Shown in pieces: positions 14,801 through 26,909 of a stretch of 64,000 nucleotides of DNA. The notes under the pieces were generated by a model that was not told where the DNA came from, searched no databases, and worked only from the letters and a program-made list of their open reading frames with translations. The translations under genes were made by a program, and so were the position numbers. Source of the stretch: Daphnia pulex (taxonomy: Eukaryota; Arthropoda; Branchiopoda; Diplostraca; Daphniidae); assembly GCF_021134715.1 (NCBI RefSeq), contig NC_060026.1, positions 13,197,001-13,261,000 of the forward strand, given 5' to 3'. The first letter of the stretch is position 1, and each line of letters begins with the position of its first letter.

Positions 14801-17772
14801 GGGGGAACACAACACAAAAAGAAAAGCCCGAAAACTTTTTTTTCCTTTTGTCACTCTCGTAGTATTAAGTAGTAGTTGGGAGTAGTCAAAAAGTTCTTAT
14901 CAATTGATTTCAAAGGAGGCGGACATAAGTGAAAAGTAAATAAACTCACCTCCATCCATCAGGAATTGTACTGAGCGCTCCGCTGAAGACGGCGGCCATG
15001 GCCTGTCCGCCCGTAATGAACATGACGTTCATCGTCACCAACATTCCGCGCTGGGCGGAAGAGGCCGTTTCGGCTAAATACATTGGCACCACCATGCTGG
15101 CCAGACCTTATTTGTTTTGTTTTTTGTGCACAACAACAATGCAAACATAAAAGAAAAAATAATAAAACCAAAAATCAACTTAAAAAAAAGGTAAATAATA
15201 AAATTCATAAGAAATTAAAAGAAAATAATTCTGGGATAAGAGAACTCGGCGTCGCCATGTCATTATGGAGATGAGAGGAGAGCGGTGGACCGAATGGCAT
15301 GCACCACTGCTGAAAGCAGCAGCTCCAGAGAGAGAGAGAGAGGGACTCCAGGAGCTTTTTTGACAGAGTAGATCCAACCCAAAGGAGGAGGAGAAGTCGG
15401 GGATTTCGTGAGTGCATCGAGGGGAAAAAAGGAGGAGCTTTGCGAGTGTGTTGTGCGAACATAAGGAGAAGAAGAAGAAATCTACTGGCCCAACGGTAAA
15501 CATCAAAAGATGGACGAAAGGTATATAACAACGCACAAGACGGACTTAACGAGACACAACACACACAACGATCGATGTGAGGGGGACGGACGGACGGACG
15601 GACCTGCGGCTGGAGAAATTCAAGACGTCCAGCCATTGAAGACGGAATGGCCACTGATGAGAGTGATGAGCACCGCCGCCAGCAGCTTTGGTTGATGTTA
15701 GCAAGTCGGTTGTCATCATAAGGACGGGCTCTTTGCGTCCGGTGACGGGCGGGTAGAGTGTGAACGCCACGGCCGATGCCAAGGCTCCGCAGAAGCGGCC
15801 CATCGTTATCAAGACGCTCTGGAAGGCCACCAGGCGGCCGCGAAGATGTGCCGGACTGGTTTCGGCGATGTAGACGGACACGGTCGTCGACATCCAACCT
15901 GACCCACAACACACCCAACAATCACACACGGGCAGGGGCGGATCACCCAATCATCATCAAAGGCCAAAAAGTTCAACGAACCATCCTCCTCCAAAGTCCG
16001 GGACTACTACTCTCGATCCCTTCCGGGACCACACCTCGATCGATTGATCGTTTAACGATAAAAGGCACGTCGGGATTTCCAGCCCGCCCCCCCCCCCCTA
16101 GTTCCTATACAATTCCGCCCGGTTCGATTAAATGTCATAGGCCGACGCTCGCGATCCTGTGCAGTGATTTCCTGACCCTTTTTTCTTCTTCTCTGTGTTG
16201 TTCTCGAATGGGTAGGGTGGGAGAGAGACGGATCGATAGCCTCATCAGGACGACATTTCAAACAAGTCACGATCGTCTACCTACTCCAAACAGCAGTTGA
16301 AACTGGCGCCCTTTCTTCTGTGTCCAAAAGGTCGTGCCGTTTTTCGCCTTTCCCTACATCATAACGAGCAGCTCCCAACACACAGAGTGTACGAGTAATC
16401 GATACTATAAGGAGCAGCACCGGTAAATAATAAAAAAGATCCCAACCAAAAAAGAAATCTAAGCGCGGCAGACGAGGGGCTTGTTGATCCTGCGAAGAGA
16501 TGGGGGGCGCGCACAGTTCTCTAGTGGTGGATCATTTCGACACACAGGGCTGGATCCTGTAAATCTCCTTTTTATAATCTTGGAAAAATAACGTCCTACT
16601 GGGCGGCTCCCGGCAATCGACTTGGTAAAATCTGCAACTATTGAAATATTCACGAGAGATCCTTGACAAGGAGCCGAGAGAGAGAGAGAAAAAATTGATG
16701 TGAATCCCGCCCACTTTTTCGTGGGATCGATCCTTTTCGACCCGACTTCTTTACATAAAGAGACTTGATTTCGCTTGGCACTTCTGGCCCCTTCTGGCTC
16801 CTTTATGGACTATCTTTCCTACAGCTCCTATTCTCTGTTAATAACGAGAAAAAAAAGGAGCAGGAGGAGCGGGAGAGGCCGGGGATATAATACACGCCGA
16901 CCGTTGGCGGAATCCAATCTAATTTTCTTCATTACAGCCGCCCGCCGACATTCTCAGCCGCGCGATGAGACAAAAAAGGAGACGCAGCGGTGGTCGCCTG
17001 GATTTTCGTTCACCAGACACACACACAGATACAAACATGTGTGTTGCTACGGGTTACACGTTGCACGCTCGGATCAATGGAGAGGAGGAAATGATTGGGG
17101 ATTCATTTTGTTTTTTTGTTCTTTACCAATTCCGACGCCCACGATGATTCGTCCAGCTAGGAGCCCTTCTTTGCCATCGGCTGCTCCCATTACGATGGAA
17201 CCGGCCGTGAAGACGACGCTGGCAGCCAGGATGACAGGTTTACGACCCAGTCGATCTGTTACAATCCAGAAAGGGTTGATATATAATCAAATGACACATG
17301 TGATTCAAGTTTTGTAACAGAAAATATTCAATCGCCAATATTTACCCGAGAGATAGCCACCGAATAGCGAGAAAATCCAGGCGGCTGCAATGGTGGCCGA
17401 GACGATCGCCTCGTGCCATCCATTAGTCAATTCCATCTCTTTCCTTTTAAGTTAAGCAAAAGTTACGATTTTGAAGGAACGGGGCTTTTTATCGGAGCCA
17501 TAAAGAATGGATTTCACTTACCGAATTATGAGCATGGCACCCGAGACGACCCCAGTGTCGTAACCGAATAGGAATCCTCCGATGGCGCTAAAGAAAGCTA
17601 ATACGTAGACGAATTTCGACGACGACGAAGAGTAATCACTCGAATTGATCATGTCGTCATCGTCGCATGGACTTGTGGGCAATTGTTGCTGCCCAGTTGA
17701 CTTTAATGGAATCGTGGCGTCGTCCTCGTGGTCGTTTCTTTTCGAACCAACGTCGCCACTCTCACCCACCAT
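11858..17772 (-). CDS. Proton myo-inositol cotransporter-like sugar transporter (SLC2A13 family)
   Basis: Eleven coding exons on the minus strand: 17522-17772, 17346-17443, 17127-17255, 14950-15106, 13727-13822, 13499-13610, 12951-13357, 12727-12880, 12469-12595, 12224-12376, 11858-12138. All junctions keep phase. The protein has 12 predicted membrane segments of the major facilitator sugar porter type. Diagnostic motifs: [16 protein letters not shown] in helix 1, DRLGRKP after helix 2, PESPRWL after helix 6, [13 protein letters not shown] in helix 7, [12 protein letters not shown], and [10 protein letters not shown] after helix 12. A cysteine-rich outer loop ([15 protein letters not shown]) between helices 9 and 10 is typical of SLC2A13/HMIT. 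Family role: plasma-membrane H+/myo-inositol symport, or a related hexose transporter; substrate is not provable here. The ATG at 17772 sits just after a splice acceptor, so a noncoding first exon (about 17833-18000) is likely. An extra version of exon 4 lies at 15604-15898. Confidence 0.92.
14950..15106 (-). other. SLC2A13-like exon 4A (membrane segment variant A)
   Basis: This 157-base exon encodes [16 protein letters not shown] and [13 protein letters not shown] up to PDGW, helix 4 and the following loop. It keeps the GGQ motif whose glutamine binds sugar in this transporter class. Entry is at phase 1 and exit at phase 2. The acceptor (ATAAG) has a weak pyrimidine tract. Confidence 0.8.
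15604..15898 (-). other. SLC2A13-like alternative exon 4B
   Basis: A second homologous segment in the intron upstream of exon 4[20 protein letters not shown] then [17 protein letters not shown]. It starts after a TCAG acceptor in phase 1. With the donor CGCAG|GTCCGT at 15600-15604 it ends in phase 2, exactly as exon 4A does, so it can replace 4A without breaking the frame. It would encode 97 residues against 51, with a non-homologous stretch of about 46 residues after TLYPP. The sugar-binding glutamine of GGQ is Arg here (MGR). It may be a mutually exclusive exon or a decaying duplicate. Confidence 0.55.
15899..17126 (-). other. Intron between exons 3 and 4B of the transporter
   Basis: About 1.2 kb without recognised coding exons. 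It contains a poly-C run near 16088-16098 and a GA tract near 16677-16690. Open frames here on the plus strand have no family resemblance. Confidence 0.6.
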
Positions 17773-18300
17773 TTTTCTGTCAAAACACGTGGAGTTTTTA
17801 ATATAAAACATGTCTTGGAAATGTGTAAATAATACCTGTTGCTGACGAATCAAACGTTGAATGCACACACACACACAAGGACACCCGTTGAAACCGCCAA
17901 AACAACAACAACCACAGTCGAACGAGGTTGTTTCACCACTCGAAAACAAAACCAAAACGACTATATTTTTCGAAAATAAAAAAAAGAAAGTTGTTTTTCC
18001 CTTTTTGTTGTTGTTGCTAACCGCTCAACGTTTGAATCTCGACTGACTGGGAAACGTTTTCAGCTGCTGTTATGTTTCCCCCCCCCCCCTACCCTTAAGT
18101 CGAATAACGCTTCTAGCGTAATGGAGCAGAGCACAGCGCAAGCGTCGGCATGTTTTTTGAGAAAATTCTTTTTTCTGTTGTAGAGAGAGAAAGCGGTCGA
18201 AAGTTGAAGCGGCCATTTGACCCGAGTCGAAAAAATGGGCCGAGAAACAAGACTAGCCGCTTTCATATTCGGACTACACTCCGCCCTCTACAGTACAATG
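17773..18300 (-). promoter_or_regulatory. 5' leader and promoter region of the SLC2A13-like gene
   Basis: A donor-like CAACAG|GTATT (reading minus, near 17833) paired with the TTGACAG acceptor at about 17777 suggests a noncoding first exon upstream. A run of 12 or more C residues lies near 18069-18080. No TATA box is obvious. Confidence 0.4.
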
Positions 18301-18660
18301 ACATTTGCATCAAGCCCCTCTGTGGCACCTTCGAGATTTTAAAAGTCTCCTTTCGTTTTTTTTCTTGATTAGGGAATTTAAAAATTTAGTTTTCGTATTG
18401 TTTTCTCTGTTTGTCATCTTATTAAATAGTCAACAATTAAAATAGTTAGTTCTCTAATAAGTCTTATTTCTCATGGTTGATTTTTTTTAAATCATCATTT
18501 AGTCCCACTCATTGTGTGAAAATTTTGGAAGGAAAAGAGTGTTAGGTAGTGAAACTATTTGAAATAATGCACTTTGGCGGGATTCTGCTTTGCCCTGCCC
18601 TCTAGTGTGTGTTTTGACACTTTATTCTGTCAACTGTCCGTCATGGGCTCATGGCGTCAT

Positions 18661-18709
18661 TCATTTTCAAATTAATTATTCAAATTCATTTTCAAATTAA
18701 TTATTCAAT
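18661..18709. repeat. Tandem duplication, 2 x 25 bases
   Basis: The unit TCATTTTCAAATTAATTATT plus five bases is repeated at 18661 and 18686 with only the final bases differing. Confidence 0.85.
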
Positions 18710-18930
18710 TTTGTATTTCAATAAATGGATTCAAATGTAACACAAGAGTCGTTTTTATTATTTATGTATGATGGCACTTAACAGGAGAAGAGTTTCAACA
18801 GTGCAGGATACATGGGAAAAAGGGGATATATCAGTAGCATTAGAAAACTTTCTTTCTTCTCCAGTTACTAATCATATGGGACACCACACTCATTTCCTTT
18901 TGCAATACCCATCAGTTGTTAAAAGTTTTA

Positions 18931-19004
18931 AGGGACCATAATAAACTCCTGATTTTGAATTAAAAAATTGAGGGACTACTATAAACTCCTGATTTGAATT
19001 AAAC
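18931..19004. repeat. Imperfect tandem duplication, period 40
   Basis: AGGGACCATAATAAACTCCT at 18931 and AGGGACTACTATAAACTCCT at 18971, each followed by GATTTgaattaa. Confidence 0.8.
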
Positions 19005-19199
19005 AACCTTTCAAGAACATGATATGTTTTCCACTATAATAGTTGGTCCAGAATGAGATACAATTTTCCTTTTCAAGGCTCTTGCTTAAGGGTACCTAAA
19101 AATATCGAAGAAAGAAAATGAAATAACTATAAAACAATCACATTTATTTCAATTTTACCAATTTGCAGGAAGTCGAAGATTATCAGTTTTTTTTTTTTT

Positions 19200-19950
19200 T
19201 CAAATCATCAAGGCATTCTAAATGAGGGAAAGCTTCTTTTGAATGTTGAATCAAGAATGGTAACAAACTATCTAAATGACAAGCTCTTGCTATGATATCA
19301 CTTAGGGTGTCATGTAAATCGACTGGCAACTTTCAAGAAATTTTTTTCTGAAACTGAAGTATGTTTATTGAAGATTAGTGAATTTATAATGAATACATAC
19401 TATTAGAGAATAATGAATACATACTATCAATTCCATTGCTGTGGTATAACTTAGGGTGACATGTCAATCGACTGGCAACTTGTCATCTTCATGCGGGCCC
19501 AACTGTTCTGAAACTGTAGTATGTCTATTGTAAAGTTAATCTGCAATAAATTTTTTGTTTAGTTTTCATCACCCAGAACGATTGCTGAATAACAAATACA
19601 TACTGTCAATTCCATTTTCCAAAGCTGCAGCTTTAATTTATCTTTGTTGATAAAATTTCGCTAACCATAACATCAAGGCCTTTAAATGAGGGAAAGCTAG
19701 AAGGGAAAGTTTTTTTTGCATGCCGAATAAAGTATGGTGTGCTAGGATATCATTATGGGTGACATGTAAATCAACTGGCAACTTGTCGTCATCTTCAAGA
19801 CATAATTTTCTGAAAGGGAGCAATGTCTGATGATAAATGTAATCTGCAAATAATTTGTTGATTTAGTTTTCATCACACAGAAAGATTAGTGACATAATGA
19901 ACACCTATTGTCAATTCCATTTTTTATGTTTACCAGTTCATTCAGCACCC
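19200..19950 (-). pseudogene. Repeated, decayed coding sequence of unknown family
   Basis: Three imperfect copies of one segment lie near 19300-19430, 19448-19615 and 19740-19925. They share GGGTGACATGTAAATC, ACTGGCAACTTG and CTGTCAATTCCATTTT. Read on the minus strand, the outer copies translate as DDKLPVDLH or KLPVDLHDTLSDIIARA, followed by SKEAFPHLECLDDL or LLAFPHLKALML. The middle copy has a stop inside the same motif. Acceptor-like CTACAG and TTTCAG sites precede the motif. This looks like a duplicated and decayed fragment of a spliced gene. I do not recognise the parent. Confidence 0.4.
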
Positions 19951-21677
19951 ACATATTGAACTATCTGCCAATCTGGCATTTGATGGGTAAAGGAATCATC
20001 AGTTGTGACACTGGAGGCATGGTTTTTTTTTCTTATTAGAATCCTGCAATAGTTAAAATTAGAAAGATAACCACAGTGTTTCACAAGATGAAATGAATCA
20101 CAAACATTCTTACATTAGATCGATGAATTCCAATGAATACCCAGCCGCCCCAGTAGCCAGTACCCACACGCCACACCGATAAAAGTTATCGTCGTCTGCT
20201 AGTCAACAAACAATCAACTCAAAGTCAATCTGGGTGTCTTTTTCTTGGTCAAATATCTCGCGAACCACAAATAACGTAATGCAAATTTAGTCTTTTCGGT
20301 TAAACGGAAAGTTCTTCTTTTGTTTAGCGGTGGTTGCATCCTCTAATTTTAGAAGACATTTTTTTCCTCTATTTTAGAAGTTTCCCCTTTTTTTCCCCTT
20401 TTTGCTCCCAATCTCTCGTTATTTTCGTTAATACTTAAAAAATTTAGTCATGACCTATGTAAAAAGTCATTCTACATCGAATAAGATTAGTCGCGTCGCG
20501 ATCAGAGCAGCACGAACGCGTCACAGTCCCGAAAACCCCTTCCACCAATCACGAATCGCCCCAATTCCCCAGGGACCTCTCACAGTTAACACTATTTGGA
20601 GCGCTGTCGGAACTTTTGTTTCTTGAAATCTCTCACCCTTAAAAGGCGGTAAGCCTTCGGCTTTTTAAAATAAGAATTTTAAAAATCTCTCAGGGACAAG
20701 CAGCCAACTTTCTACGAAAAAGCAGCAGACGCATACGTAAAAGGAAGCGAACTAAACACACACATTTTCTATTAAAAGAAAGTCGAAAAAATGTGCATGG
20801 CGTCTGACAAGTCTGACACAAAAACCAGTTTTACTTGTGGGAAATTCTTTGTCATGTCATTGGGTTCTAATCGTTTTAAAAAGAGTGGGCTAGGGGGGAA
20901 CTGATCGTTTAGTTCAACACGGTATAGAGTAGTTTTGTAATTTGGGCATATCTCCTCGTGCTTTTGTCCGTCACTCCAACAGGAAATGAAACATCTAACC
21001 GAATTACTCTCTCACACACACAGCTGACCATACAACAGTATAGAACACCCCCTTCGGGCCATGGAGATCCGAAAACATTCATTGTTGTTTTACGAGAGAG
21101 AAAAAAGAAACGACAAAGTAGGTCAAACCTCACTTTTATTTTCTTAACTGGAACTTGAGCCACTCGAAAACCCAACCGACCACTAAAAACAACTCGTTTT
21201 CTTTTTCTCATTATAATTCCACCTTTCTTTTTTTGTGAGCTCCTCTTTTGTTGTTGTTGTTTGAAATTTCTTAAACAGTTTCTCTTCACTAACCTAGATG
21301 GCGTTTGGATTGTTTCTAAAATCGGTCGACAGGTGGCGCGGTAGCATCAGTCAAAACAAGTCCGAGACATGCTAGCACTCCGACACATTTATCTCCTGTA
21401 TAGTAGAAAACGCAAGGCGAAAGGGAAATAAGAAAGAACGGAACCGTCGGTGCCGACAGCCAGAGAAGAAAAAACTCTCCTTGCCTTTTCCCCTTCGCCC
21501 AAAATTATTAGATACACGCAGAGGCAGCCAGTCAACAGCAGGACAGTCGTTATCGAACCATTACAGGTGGGAGACGTGTCTTAAGTTATTCTAGAAGCCA
21601 GCGCAACCACCGCAGAAATTTTTACTTTTGAATTCATTCTGTGTAAATTTCTCCACTGAATCTAACCAAATTTTGAA

Positions 21678-24491
21678 ATGACTCAAGTCTCCCAAAGTGA
21701 CGACATGGTCAGCAGTAAGAAATCAACCAACGGTGGCGGACATCACACGAATCCAGTGCCAGAGCAATTGCGGATCAAATGCGGGAAGAAACTCCATTGC
21801 CGGTACTGGGAGCCCACCGTATCGCCCAGGTAACACCAAAAACGTGTTTTGATTGTCTAGTATACAACTGCTGCCAAACGTATTTTTTTGAGGGCCTATA
21901 TATTCGTCGTGAAAATCTTATCGCCTCCAGCTGTTGGGAGTTTTTACCCTCCACCGTACACCCAAATGTAGTAGAGAGTCGAGGAATGTGTCGGGGCTGT
22001 AATCGTGCGTGTTTTTTTCTATCCGACTTTTAAACGCCAAAAAATGTTTCGAGTCAGTCAAATCGGACGTCATTCAAGTGGAAAGTCAAAATGGCCACAG
22101 CGATTCGGATGAATCATCTCGATAAAAAATTTCTCTTTTCTTTTTTAACGTTTAATAAAGAATTCCAAAATAGATTACGGAGAAAGACAATACGTCGAGG
22201 TTAATACCTTCTATGGGAGGTATTTTACTTCTGAGTATCATCATCACCTTGGGGGCTTATATAATCTTGCCTAAGGGTAGAAACTTGCCTTTTCATCAAT
22301 AATGAGTTTTTTTTCTGCCTTTCCAATCAATTTCAAACGTCTTGTCGTAGAGATAGAAAACACAGATGTCTGGATCCGTGTAGACTCGGCTTATCATCTT
22401 GTCCCGTATATAGTACTTGACTCTGTTTTTTAAATGCTTTATTTGTGTTCTATATCCAAAGTCCCTCAGCTTCAAGTGCTTTTCTATTGGTTATTACACC
22501 GTCATGTTTGATGGGTTTATCTCTGTGCCATTGAACTTTGTAATCGAGTCTATATCGAGGTTGCCACGTCCGCCGGAGTTAACGACATCTCATGTTTGGG
22601 GTTCTTATATTCGCGGTTTGACCTCTACAAAAGTTCCCCATCCCAATAGGTGGAACTATCCAATTTTAATGATGATCTCCTTGCACACACAGCTTTATTT
22701 ACGTTTCCCATTCTTAATCACCATTTGGTTTTGTTTTATTCGTTTCCGATAATTGTGCAGAGGTTTGGTCATGCTGATCCACGGATTAGCAGAACATTTG
22801 GGATGTTATGAAGAGCTGGGATGCCGGATGGCCGCCGAGAATTTCCTGGCATTCGGTCACGATCACCGTAAGTTGTTTCTTTTTTTCTTTCCCATCAAGT
22901 TTAAATGTAACGGATGATTCCCAATCACAGCTGGATCGTTTAAAAAAAAAAATATTATTATATCCCATGATTGTACGTTGTTCAAACGCACCTTAATTCT
23001 TCTCTCCCATCTGTCGGGGATGGCCGACCACCATCAATAGCTCAAATTACGGCCATATTATTATGATGATTACTATTATGTTTTTATCGAGACTGATAAA
23101 GCACGCCGATCCTGTACGGTACTACTTTTTTTTATTTACGGTGTACCCGCACAACCGTGATGGATCCCAATGGCCTCTTGTGTCTCGTAACACACAAGAG
23201 TCTAAGCCAGACACTCACCAGAAGAAGAAGAAAAAGAAGAAGTTGAAGAGAGCCAACAACAAAAGAATTTGTGTGTGTATATATGTATGAGCGCGCCCCG
23301 CTATCGGCCTCCTTTTCACGAGCACGCCGCTATATCCCCCCCCCCCTTCTTCTTCTTTTCTCCCGAACGATGGCGTGTGATTTGTGCGGGACTCCCATCC
23401 TCTCTCCCATTGACTTGATGTAGTCTGGAACAGGGCCAAGAGGCAAAGTAAAAAAGAAAGAACTTGGTATTACTATATTTGCATGACGTTGAGCTGGACA
23501 CAATCGACTTTTTCCCCTCCTACCATGTGTGTGTGTCTGTGCAGTAACCGAAAAGTGGCTCACTTTTTTCTATTCTCTGTTAACTATCAACACAGTTGGA
23601 CACGGAATGAGCGATGGGCACCGCGTTCACGTCGAGTCGATAGATGACTACGTCAACGACATCCTCAATCACATCCAGCTGATGCGCGAAGAGCATCCGC
23701 AGATCCCAATCTTCGCTGTCGGACACTCGATGGTGAGTTGAGCTTTTACAAATGAAATTCTTCTTGCCACCCACTCGGGTTTCGGGAATCGATCGTCATC
23801 TGTTATTCATGTTCGTTTTTGTCCAGGGTGGAATGATTCTCCTGTCGGCTGCATTGAAGGAGCCAACGGCATTCGATGGAGTCGTCTTGATGGGACCGCT
23901 GATTCACATCGATCCGAACCTCGCTTCGCCCGTCAAACTCTGGGCCGCCCGATTGCTTAGCCGTGTCACTCCTCACCTTGCGGTAGTACCGCATCTATTT
24001 TTATCGATCCTTCGGGGCGAATTTTGACCAGCTGTTCTTTTCTTTCAGGTGAGCAAATTGACTGTTGAACACATTACCAGCGATCAAGGCGAACAGGAAT
24101 TGATCAAAAACGATCCACTGGTCTGGAAAGGCGGCGTCAAATGCAAATGGGCCACAGCGACTCATGAATGCCTTGTGGTAAATTCATTCAATCGATTTTT
24201 ATTTTAATAGACATTGTGTTTCTCATTCGGTTGGTTTCGTCATTGCAGGAAATTAACAAGAAACTGACGTCGATGAAGGTCCCATTCGCGGTTCTTCACG
24301 CGGAGCAAGACAAATTATGTAATGTTCTGGGCTCAAAAGTCCTTTTCGAGAAAGCTCAAGTCAAGGATAAATACCTGAAAGTTTTCCCGGTCGGATGCCA
24401 TCACCTCTATCGTGAAACTCAAATCATCCGCCAGGAAGCACTCGATGACACCGTTTCGTGGATCTGTCAGCGCGTGCCCAGTCGGACTTGA
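21678..24491 (+). CDS. Monoglyceride lipase-like serine hydrolase
   Basis: Six exons (21678-21829, 22761-22867, 23596-23732, 23827-23982, 24049-24177, 24249-24491) give 307 residues, the usual size of monoacylglycerol lipase. It is an alpha/beta hydrolase of the Hydrolase_4 family. The oxyanion-hole loop reads IHGLAEH, followed by GHDHLGHGMSDG. The nucleophile elbow is GHSMGG (Ser at about residue 130), split by an intron after the Met codon. The acid is the Asp of AEQDKLC and the base the second His of GCHHLYRE. Family role: hydrolysis of 2-monoacylglycerols to glycerol and fatty acid at membranes and lipid droplets, including endocannabinoid-type lipids. The ATG at 21678 gives MTQVSQSDD, a plausible cytosolic start. 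The first intron is 0.9 kb and the second 0.7 kb. An AATAAA at 24670-24675 fits the 3' end. Confidence 0.92.
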
Positions 24492-25686
24492 GATTTGTTT
24501 TTGATTTTTGTTTTAATTTTTTCCAAAAAATGGCCTCGTTCCTTATGGTCTCTCTTAAATTTTCAAAATGAAAAATCCCTTATACTTCCTCTTTATATCA
24601 TTCCAAAACGTTATATGCAATTAGGGGTGCAATCAATGATTTCTAATTCAAAAATTAATTCTTATCAAGAATAAAGGTTGTGGTGGTTATTCCATAATTC
24701 CAGAATACGGAATGGATATCAAATTAAAAAAAAAACCTTTGCTTTTAAATAATAATAAAAAAATGACTCGTGTGTAATAATGTAACTTTTGGAACACCAA
24801 AAATATATGATACTCCACATTTCGCAGAAATCCCCCTCGGGAAACAACATCCAATATATATGCCATGCACACACCGCGTGATATCGAATATCTGATTGAA
24901 CGTGAGCTCAGCGATATATCTTTCAATATATACTGCTGCACAAGGGGTTTGCTTGTCGTGTACAAACATCTTCAGGAACTAGCAGCAACAGCAGCTGAGT
25001 TGCACTATCACACGCACAGCCCGCGGGACTCTGATATTTCTGCAACATTCTTTTTTTATTTTTTTCCCACAGCGAACAATTCTTCTTATTTTTCCTGTGT
25101 GTGTGTGGTGTAGTAGTAGGGTACTACCACGATAGGCTTGTCGACTATAGGAGTAGTAGAGTGACTTTACTTTGACTTTGATTGCCGTCAATTATTGAGG
25201 GCGTCTGGGGTATTCATTTTCTTTTACGACTGTCGCCTTGTGTACACAGTACTTCCCTGACTTACTTATTTTGACGGGAGAGAGAGAGAGCTAACCGAAA
25301 AGCGTATTTACTTCTTCCAACGTCACGTCGTTTGAAACGGGGAAAAAGAAAAAGAAGTAACCAACCAACCCATTTCCTGTTTTGTTTTTTTCTTCTTCTT
25401 CTTTTTGCTGGCTGGAGGCCTGGAGGGGAAATAAAGGACCAAGAAATAGAAAACGGGAGCATTATTACGCTCAGTGTGACACAAAATTATCCGAGCGTGA
25501 CCGGCGGCGAAACGTTCGTGTCACGCATATGGAATTATATGCTCATGTTCCAAAGACGCCTCGTACGTAATTTTTTTCCCGAGTTTTCCATTTTTTTGTG
25601 TAATGAAATTTAATTATTTAGTAATTTGTACACGTCGTATCACAAACTTTGTTGGTACAAGAAAAAAGAAATTACAAGAAGTATTT
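24492..25686. other. Intergenic spacer, lipase and TM2D2 3' ends
   Basis: AT-rich, with A and T tracts. Apart from the probable lipase polyadenylation signal at 24670-24675, I see no gene. Short open frames here do not resemble proteins. Confidence 0.6.
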
Positions 25687-26462
25687 TTACATGTAAGGAA
25701 CCCAGTTTGAACCGTCTTCCGGGGTCAGTCCGCCGCTGACCAGCAGAACAATATCAACGATCCACCAGATGCCTACTCCTCCCAGAGTTAAAAGTTTTCC
25801 AACTGCAGTGCCAGTCTGACCCAAACAGAATCGGTCAATGCCCAGAAATCCCAACAGGATACTGTAGATCAAAGTGGTTGTAAAATAGTGGCCAGTATAT
25901 CTAAATGAAATAAAGATGTTAAAGCATATACACATTTATTAAATTGATAGTATCTTATACTTGACACAAGGAAAACCGTCCTTTAGAAACTTTCGCTCAC
26001 CATAGCATTCAATGCCAGGAAGCACAGTACATTCCACCTTGGTCTTTTCAACATCTTCATACCTTTGGCCTCCCATCTATTAAATGAAACAAAACACTAG
26101 TTATTTCAGTACCCAAATGAGCATTAAATTTAAACTATGTATACCTTTAAGCATCCAAACCCTAGTTCATCTTTGGCTGTCTTGTTCCCTTTCAAGTCTA
26201 CAGGTTCGTCACAATCCACGAAATCCAAGGACCTAAGAGGAAATAAATAGTTTTTGTAAATTTAACACCAAGCATTCTTACGATTTCAAAATACTTACAA
26301 AAAATGGCACAGGACCAGTGGCCCATGAGGGGTATAGACTGAACTGTCATTATTCCCAAATTCCAAGTTGTCGTCAACAGTCAAGACACCCAAAATATTA
26401 AAGCAGGTGATGAAAATTAGAACTAGGACAATCCTAGACGCGGCTCGACTGTAATGAACCAT
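25687..26462 (-). CDS. TM2D2: TM2 domain-containing protein 2
   Basis: Four exons on the minus strand. The first starts at ATG 26462 and ends near 26310; others cover about 26146-26234, 25960-26080 and 25687-25899. The protein begins with a signal or anchor segment ([16 protein letters not shown]). A cysteine-rich outer part follows with [14 protein letters not shown] and GFGCLKMGG. The TM2 pair comes next: [14 protein letters not shown] and [13 protein letters not shown], then [18 protein letters not shown]. The DRF motif between the two membrane helices is the TM2 hallmark. The C terminus SNWVPYM resembles the DGSNWC end of human TM2D2. The Drosophila relatives act in Notch signalling; biochemical function is still unclear. 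It diverges from CHP1 with 447 bases between start codons. Confidence 0.92.
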
Positions 26463-26909
26463 ATTAACGGGTGTCCAACAGCAACAAAATCATGCTAAAT
26501 TAAAATGCATCATCACAGATTTTTTAGTCACTCGTGTTGTTTACGCAATACATTATCGATTCTCTGTATCGATTAACTTTTTTCCTCTCGCGAGAAAGGC
26601 TTAAATTCTCGTGACGGAAAGTCGCGCCCTCTTTACTTTTTACGTCGTCTGCTCCTGCACAGTTCTCTTAGTTAGTCGCCTGTTACCAAAACACCTCGCA
26701 AAATCAAGGACGTCCATTAAAAAGGGCTGTTTCTGGTGATTGTGAAACATTACGCAGCTTTCTTTCAGACTGGTAATATATCCGGGTACGCCATTTTGAT
26801 TTGTTTCAAAGTGCTTGAACATTCTGCGACGATTGACGTTCGACAGTCGTAGTATTGCGACCATAACCTATTTTTGCATTTATTTGGCCTAGATTAGTCT
26901 TTGTACACT
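26463..26909. promoter_or_regulatory. Bidirectional promoter TM2D2/CHP1
   Basis: A 447-base interval separates divergent start codons. It has two TATCGATT sites at 26554-26561 and 26567-26574, 13 bases apart, close to the TATCGATA DREF-binding element known in insects. Binding in this organism is inferred. Confidence 0.45.

Larger units (their letters stand above)
18301..21677. other. Gene-poor intergenic region with repeats
   Basis: No intact gene is recognised in 3.4 kb. It holds a 2 x 25-base tandem duplication, a 2 x 40-base tandem duplication and a set of imperfect longer repeats with decayed coding character, listed separately. The last 300 bases are the likely leader of the monoglyceride lipase gene. 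Confidence 0.6.

Noticed and set aside
15776-16300. 174-codon plus-strand frame in the transporter intron
   Set aside because: It overlaps exon 4B antisense and has no homologous look.
26901-26909. Earlier start of CHP1 at a TTG
   Set aside because: It would bury the N-terminal glycine needed for myristoylation; the ATG at 26910 matches the family.
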